From assembly GCA_013330925.1 (NCBI GenBank), contig DUHJ01000192.1, positions 1-10,453 of the forward strand: a stretch of 10,453 nucleotides of DNA. Reading direction: 5' to 3'. Below the pieces are notes generated by a model. The model ran no database searches and was not told the origin of the DNA. It saw only the letters and a program-made list of their open reading frames with translations. The translations under genes and the position numbers were made by a program. Positions 6,728-10,453 of this stretch are shown piece after piece (the stretch's first letter is position 1; every line of letters begins with the position of its first letter). The stretch is from Candidatus Poseidoniaceae archaeon. Lineage in GTDB: Archaea > Thermoplasmatota > Poseidoniia > Poseidoniales > Poseidoniaceae.

Positions 6728-7459
6728 TCAGGATTCCTCGTCATTGGGCGCCACATTGGTGCTTCTGACGGACCGCAGAAGCATCACGGTTGCAGGCGAG
6801 GAAAGCAGCAGCAGTGCCGCGGTCAAGAGGGCGAGTTCAGCCGAAGAAAGTGGAGCGGCGACGCTGGAAGGTTCCGCTGCCTCCTCGGCCGCCAGGGCTG
6901 CTTCGAGCGGTGTGAGAGGAGACGGGTCCAACAAAGTGATCGTCCACGTCCCGTTGACCGCTCCGGGAAGGCTCGACGTCACGTTCACGTCCAGTCCGTT
7001 GGGTCCCCTTGGCGCGGACACGTTGCTGGTCCATTCGGTCCGGTTTTCATGGAGGTGGTGGCCGTTGGGGGCCGTGGTGTTGAGGGCCTCAACCAAACGC
7101 AGGGTCATCGTCTCACCCGTCAACACTGCATACCCGTCAATGACGATGGCAGGCAGGCTGATCAGCCCATAGTGGTCGTCAAACCGCTGGAAGGACAGGT
7201 TCGAGTAATTCGGGTCCTGAGGTGAAGGCGAGTGGCGGACGACAAGCACGTCCTCACGGTCAAGTCCGTCGAGCATGGCTTCCACAGGGCGGCAGGGTTC
7301 GCACCAATCCGCTCCGAAATACTCGACCACGCGCAGCGTGCCTTCGGCTTCGCACGTTGCGTCTTGGCACAGGCCTCCGAGGGTGGCTTCTGCTGCCACG
7401 GTGGGGGCTGAGCAGAGCATCAGCACCATCGGCACCAACAAGAGCAAGGCTCGATGCAC
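6728..7459 (-). CDS. exported, membrane-anchored thioredoxin-fold protein
   Basis: This 243-residue protein starts with GTG 7459. An N-terminal signal segment (about 1-23, [22 protein letters not shown]) leads to a thioredoxin fold with the redox motif WCEPC (52-56) and the cis-proline SLP (101-103). A second cysteine pair, C31 and C36, precedes the fold. Residues about 135-182 form a beta-like segment with several NxS/T sites, then an Ala/Glu-rich stretch and a C-terminal helix (about 207-229) that would anchor the domain outside the cell membrane, leaving a short cytoplasmic tail. It likely reduces or makes disulfides, or handles copper, outside the membrane. It shares its promoter region with ctaA-ctaB, which suggests a role in heme A synthesis or cytochrome oxidase maturation; that link is inference. 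rpoK follows on the same strand. Confidence 0.9.
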   Translation of the reverse strand: MHRALLLLVPMVLMLCSAPTVAAEATLGGLCQDATCEAEGTLRVVEYFGADWCEPCRPVEAMLDGLDREDVLVVRHSPSPQDPNYSNLSFQRFDDHYGLISLPAIVIDGYAVLTGETMTLRLVEALNTTAPNGHHLHENRTEWTSNVSAPRGPNGLDVNVTSSLPGAVNGTWTITLLDPSPLTPLEAALAAEEAAEPSSVAAPLSSAELALLTAALLLLSSPATVMLLRSVRSTNVAPNDEES

Positions 7460-7469
7460 GTCGTGGCCA

Positions 7470-7499
7470 AGTGGACTGTGTTAATAGAGGGCGTCCACT
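7470..7499. promoter_or_regulatory. symmetric bidirectional promoter/operator between the thioredoxin-like gene and ctaA
   Basis: A perfect inverted repeat, AGTGGAC (7470-7476) and GTCCACT (7493-7499), is centred at 7484.5. The only AT-rich element of the gap, TTAATAGA (7481-7488; TCTATTAA on the other strand), has the same centre. It stands 26.5 nt from ctaA ATG 7511 and 25.5 nt from the opposing GTG 7459, the archaeal TATA-to-start spacing on both sides. One TATA box could thus serve two leaderless transcripts, and a dimeric regulator on the repeat would control both. Confidence 0.65.
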
Positions 7500-7510
7500 C
7501 GCTAAAACCA

Positions 7511-8578
7511 ATGACTTCGGGATGGCGTCGTCCCTCCCTCCTGCCGCTCGGGTTGGTGGTGGTTGCGGCCGTCATCATTCTCGCGGGAGGGACCATTCGG
7601 ATCCTTGATGCAGGCGAGTCCTGTCCAGACTGGCCGAAATGTTTCGGCACATGGACCTTTGACGTAAGCGAAGAAGAGCAGTTGCAGTGGTGGGAGGACA
7701 ACCCCGACGCCACTGAGGACACACGCGGCGCCGGTCACACGTACAACGAACTGGAAATTTTCAGCGAATGGGTCCATCGTTTGCTGGTTGGGCTCGTGGC
7801 GTTCCCCATCCTTCTCAATGCGATTTGGATGCACCGGCTTCGGGACACGTACGGCGCCCGCGTTCGCAACGTGGCGGTGCTGGCTGGGGCATTGCTCGTC
7901 ATGCAAGCGGGCGTTGGCGCACTGACGGTCGTCTACGACAACCGCGACTGGACCGTCGCCCTCCACTTGTGCATGGCCACCATTTGGACCTCAACGCTGC
8001 TTCACCAATACCACGCCATGCGCATGATCGAGGGCGTGTCGTGGGGTATTTTCTCGACATCGGGGGCTTTCCTTGCCAAACAACGCCGACGTACCGACGC
8101 GTTCGCTGCAGCGGTCTTGGTGTTGCTCGCCCTCGGTGCGTGGGTCTCGTCCACGGCCCCGGGCGCTCAATACAATCAGGCCTGCTCCATCGGATTCCCG
8201 GACGGCTGGCCTGCGTGTCGAGGCCAATTGCTTCCGAGCATGGATCACACCGGCATTCTTGTGCAAATGGTGCACAGAACCGGTGCCCTCGTGGTGGGAG
8301 CGCTGCTGATCTTCGGCGCCGCCCGCATCAAGACCGCCTCTCGAAAGGCGGGAGAACCGTTGGCCTTGGCGGGCGCAGTGGATTTTGTCGGCGGGTTGTG
8401 GATGCTGAATCTCCTGGTGGGTGCAGGCTACATCGTCTTCGCCGATGCGGACGGTTTCCCCGAGGGCTTGTCCCTGCTTCATCTGGTGCTGGGGGTCACG
8501 GCGGCGGTGGTCGCCATCTCCGTGACCATGATGAGTCGCCTCGTTCCCCGCAAGGATGGCGGGGGCGAGTCAGAATGA
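7511..8578 (+). CDS. ctaA: heme A synthase (CtaA/COX15)
   Basis: This integral membrane enzyme oxidises the C8 methyl of heme O to a formyl group, giving heme A for aa3-type cytochrome oxidase. The 355 residues form about eight membrane helices in two similar halves. Each half has its cysteine pair, SCPDWPKC (C38, C44) and ACSIGFPDGWPAC (C225, C236), and the four heme-binding histidines are present: H89 in EWVHR, H152 in LHLCMA, H255 in MVHR and H324 in LHLVLG. E86 of the ExxHR motif is conserved. I prefer ATG 7511 because the signature helix follows directly and the shared TATA element lies 26.5 nt upstream; ATG 7454 in frame would run into the divergent gene. Its stop overlaps the ctaB start (ATGA, 8575-8578). 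Confidence 0.95.
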   Translation: MTSGWRRPSLLPLGLVVVAAVIILAGGTIRILDAGESCPDWPKCFGTWTFDVSEEEQLQWWEDNPDATEDTRGAGHTYNELEIFSEWVHRLLVGLVAFPILLNAIWMHRLRDTYGARVRNVAVLAGALLVMQAGVGALTVVYDNRDWTVALHLCMATIWTSTLLHQYHAMRMIEGVSWGIFSTSGAFLAKQRRRTDAFAAAVLVLLALGAWVSSTAPGAQYNQACSIGFPDGWPACRGQLLPSMDHTGILVQMVHRTGALVVGALLIFGAARIKTASRKAGEPLALAGAVDFVGGLWMLNLLVGAGYIVFADADGFPEGLSLLHLVLGVTAAVVAISVTMMSRLVPRKDGGGESE

Positions 8579-9573
8579 CGGAACCTCGTGCCCTGCACCG
8601 CGTCCTGATCGACCTGATGAAGCTCCGCGTCGTGGTGTTGCTCCAGATCACCGCCGTCTGTGCCATCCTTGTGCACGACCTCCTGGTGCGGTACGCTTCC
8701 ATCGCTGGAGACCGTTCCTGGTTGGACACCTTCACGGCCATCGCCATCACCTTGGTCGGAGGGACCCTCTCCGCTGGCGGTTCAAATGCGATCAACATGT
8801 GGTACGACGCCGACATCGATCCCCTCATGTCCCGAACGGCAAATCGGCCGATTCCAAAAGGCGAGATCTCCCCTCGCGGCGCCTTGTTGTTCGGCCTCTT
8901 AATCGCCACAGGGGGCAGCTCCGTGTTTCTTCTGGCGCACTGGAAGGCAGCCTTCTGGTCGGCCTTCTCCGTCCTCTTCTACGTGCTCATTTACACGATT
9001 TGGCTCAAGCGCCGCTCCCCACAAAACATCGTGATCGGCGGAATCGCAGGAGCCACACCACCGCTCATCGGTTGGGCTGTTGCGGCGGCAGAGACGGGCG
9101 CTCTTGACGGCGTGAACCCCTTCCTTCTCGGCTCCCCCGTTCCGTGGATGCTCTTCTTGCTCATCTTCCTGTGGACGCCACCTCATTTCTGGGCCTTGGC
9201 CCTGTACCGGTCCGGGGAATACGCCAAGGCCAGCGTGCCGATGATGAACGAAGTCCGAGGGGCAAAAAGCACCCTCGTGCAGTCCAAGGTCTACTGCCTC
9301 ATGTTGCTTCTGTTGGCCGGCGTGCCGGTGTTCTGGCCTGCCTCAGGCTTGCCCTTGCTCTGGGCTATCACGTCGGCTGGATTGTCGCTTTGGTATGCCA
9401 AATCCGTGTGGGCCATCGATCCAGAGGAACCCTTTGACGACAACGGGCGAATGCCAAAAGCGGCCAAGTCCTTCTTCAGGAGTCTGTACTACCTCGGTTG
9501 GATGTTCCTTTCTTTGGTCGTCATTTCTGCCTTCCCGCCGTCTTGGCTCGGTGTGCTCGGCCCGCTGAACTGA
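8575..9573 (+). CDS. ctaB: protoheme IX farnesyltransferase (heme O synthase)
   Basis: This UbiA-family membrane prenyltransferase adds the farnesyl group to protoheme, making heme O, the substrate of CtaA. The 332 residues hold around eight to nine helices. The Mg-diphosphate motif N74xxxD78xxxD82 lies in NAINMWYDADID, and the family blocks RTANRPIP (87-94), YTIWLKRRSPQNIVIGG (140-156), GATPPLIGW (159-167) and WTPPHFWALALYRSGEYA (200-217) are intact. ATG 8575 overlaps the ctaA stop by four bases, with GGGGGCGAG (8561-8569) as a plausible ribosome site, so translation is probably coupled. The frame is open upstream to 7768 only as a shadow of ctaA. Together the two genes supply heme A; the oxidase subunits are not in the window. 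Confidence 0.96.
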   Translation: MTEPRALHRVLIDLMKLRVVVLLQITAVCAILVHDLLVRYASIAGDRSWLDTFTAIAITLVGGTLSAGGSNAINMWYDADIDPLMSRTANRPIPKGEISPRGALLFGLLIATGGSSVFLLAHWKAAFWSAFSVLFYVLIYTIWLKRRSPQNIVIGGIAGATPPLIGWAVAAAETGALDGVNPFLLGSPVPWMLFLLIFLWTPPHFWALALYRSGEYAKASVPMMNEVRGAKSTLVQSKVYCLMLLLLAGVPVFWPASGLPLLWAITSAGLSLWYAKSVWAIDPEEPFDDNGRMPKAAKSFFRSLYYLGWMFLSLVVISAFPPSWLGVLGPLN

Positions 9574-9604
9574 ACGGCCCTCAGACCCGCCTTCTTTGGG
9601 CCGT
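9574..9604 (+). terminator. stem-loop directly after ctaB, possible 3' end of the ctaA-ctaB mRNA
   Basis: ACGGCCC (9574-9580) and GGGCCGT (9598-9604) form a perfect 7-bp GC-rich stem with a 17-nt loop, starting at the base after the ctaB stop. The loop is pyrimidine-rich (CCTTCTTT at 9590-9597), but no T-tract follows the stem, so a terminator call is tentative. Confidence 0.4.
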
Positions 9605-9647
9605 CGGAAGCGATGAGTCTTTGAGATAGGAGCGGGAGGTTTCGCTC

Positions 9648-10409
9648 ATGGATGCAGACAGGCTGCCGCGTTGGCGTCCGCTGCTTCTCGTCGGGCTTCT
9701 TCTCACGTCCCTCATGGTGACCTTGCCCGTCGCTTCAGCGGCCTCCGGTGATCTTGGCCTGACCAGTGCCATAAGCCCCCTCCAGGCGCAACACGTCAAT
9801 GCCTTCAATCAGGTTCCGTTGGAAGTTCAAGTGACCAACGAGGATCCCGGTGGCAGCAGCGCGCCCCGCGACATCGAATGGGAAGCGTGCCCCGAGGGTG
9901 CGCCAAGCGGGCACACGCACTGCGATCAGGGCTCGGGCACGATTCCAAGCTTGCCGACGTTGCAAAGTTACACCTACGCGTTCTCAACGACATGGTCACC
10001 CTCCACCTCACACTGGACGACAGGGACGGTTGAGGCCAATTACACCGTGACCTTCTCCTTCGTCGAAGCCGATTTCGACACCAGCGACGATGAATTGACC
10101 GTGGTGGTGGTGGTGACGAAGGAATTCAAGGACATCATGGTCCCGGAGGACCAAGATCCTCGTGATGGCCTTCTTGACGTGGCCAGCGACAACGACGGTG
10201 CAGTGTTGAACACGAACGTCACCTACCCGCGGCAAGGCGAAACTTGGCGGATCAACTACGACGTTTACCTCTGCGGTGATTGTGACCTCAACATGACATG
10301 GGGATGGCGCCTGACGCACGACTTTGGTGGCGCACCTGTGGCGGAGTCGTACACCGACGTTGACCTGACGGGATACAACTGGGGTGGGTTGACCCAGCTC
10401 ACAACATGA
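9648..10409 (+). CDS. secreted beta-rich protein, no visible anchor
   Basis: This is a 253-residue protein. A signal peptide is clear: RLPRWR, a hydrophobic core (11-27), then PVASAAS with likely cleavage near residue 31. The mature part is acidic and Thr/Ser/Val-rich, with strand-like stretches such as VPLEVQVTNED (56-66) and TVEANYTVTFSF (127-138). That pattern recalls CARDB/Ig-like surface-protein modules, and two such modules may be present. Cysteines occur in two pairs, C81/C92 and CGDC (209-212). GGGAGGT (9634-9640) is a strong ribosome site 7 nt before ATG 9648. Archaeal surface proteins of this style are often longer and end in a membrane or sorting segment. Here the frame ends abruptly at LTQLTT with no anchor, just where the DNA turns AT-rich, so the protein may be free, or truncated. 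Function is unknown. Confidence 0.85.
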   Translation: MDADRLPRWRPLLLVGLLLTSLMVTLPVASAASGDLGLTSAISPLQAQHVNAFNQVPLEVQVTNEDPGGSSAPRDIEWEACPEGAPSGHTHCDQGSGTIPSLPTLQSYTYAFSTTWSPSTSHWTTGTVEANYTVTFSFVEADFDTSDDELTVVVVVTKEFKDIMVPEDQDPRDGLLDVASDNDGAVLNTNVTYPRQGETWRINYDVYLCGDCDLNMTWGWRLTHDFGGAPVAESYTDVDLTGYNWGGLTQLTT

Positions 10410-10453
10410 TCCAAAAATAATTCTGGCGATGAAGATTTCACTTAAATATAGTC
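10410..10453. other. AT-rich edge, possible next promoter
   Basis: These last 44 bases have 13 G+C, about 30 percent, against strongly GC-rich sequence elsewhere. AAAAATAATT (10413-10422) and TTAAATATA (10442-10450) are both TATA-like on the plus strand. An ATG at 10429 opens a frame of AT-rich codons (MKISLKY) that runs off the edge, too short to judge as coding. The stretch could be the promoter of the next gene or the border of differently composed DNA. Confidence 0.35.

Noticed and set aside
7768..8574. upstream extension of the ctaB frame inside ctaA
   Set aside because: The extension overlaps the well-supported ctaA gene in another frame and is Arg/Pro/Gly-rich. CtaB family similarity begins at ATG 8575, which overlaps the ctaA stop as ATGA.
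10099..10113. run of GTG triplets
   Set aside because: It encodes a short Val stretch (TVVVVVT) in a beta-rich secreted protein; I see no sign of a functional repeat array.

Overview
The window reads as chromosomal DNA from an aerobic, heterotrophic archaeon. The archaeal call rests on RNA polymerase subunit K (RpoK/Rpb6), on the archaeal purine enzyme PurP, and on several start codons that sit about 26 nt from a TATA-like element, as expected for leaderless archaeal mRNAs. Heme A synthase, heme O synthase and a heme-dependent tryptophan 2,3-dioxygenase point to oxygen respiration. The combination fits marine Poseidoniales (Marine Group II), but that assignment is an inference from gene content, not a database match. 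The sequence is GC-rich up to the last gene and turns sharply AT-rich over the final 44 bp. I see no tRNA, rRNA, CRISPR array or insertion sequence. No gene-free stretch exceeds 300 bp; the longest is 189 bp (2512-2700).

Left part (1-2511, plus strand): the Pro/Glu-rich tail of a cut gene, then an operon-like pair made of a 72-residue two-helix membrane protein and a 689-residue soluble protein that I cannot assign. The large gene uses AAG for all 24 of its lysines, which suggests high expression. Middle (2701-6386): a multi-pass membrane protein with a TerB-like C-terminal domain converges on purP (minus strand). purP is divergent from tryptophan 2,3-dioxygenase, and a long imperfect inverted repeat lies exactly at the expected promoter position of the dioxygenase.

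Right part (6388-9573): rpoK and an exported, membrane-anchored thioredoxin-fold protein on the minus strand, divergent from ctaA-ctaB (heme A and heme O synthases, overlapping by 4 nt). The 51 bp between the two divergent starts holds a single TATA-like element at its midpoint, 25.5-26.5 nt from both start codons, flanked by a perfect 7-bp inverted repeat with the same centre. This symmetric promoter/operator is the most striking structure in the window. It suggests co-regulation of heme A synthesis with a thiol-redox protein that could serve the cysteine pairs of CtaA or cytochrome oxidase assembly. The window closes with a secreted beta-rich protein that has no membrane anchor, followed by the AT-rich edge.
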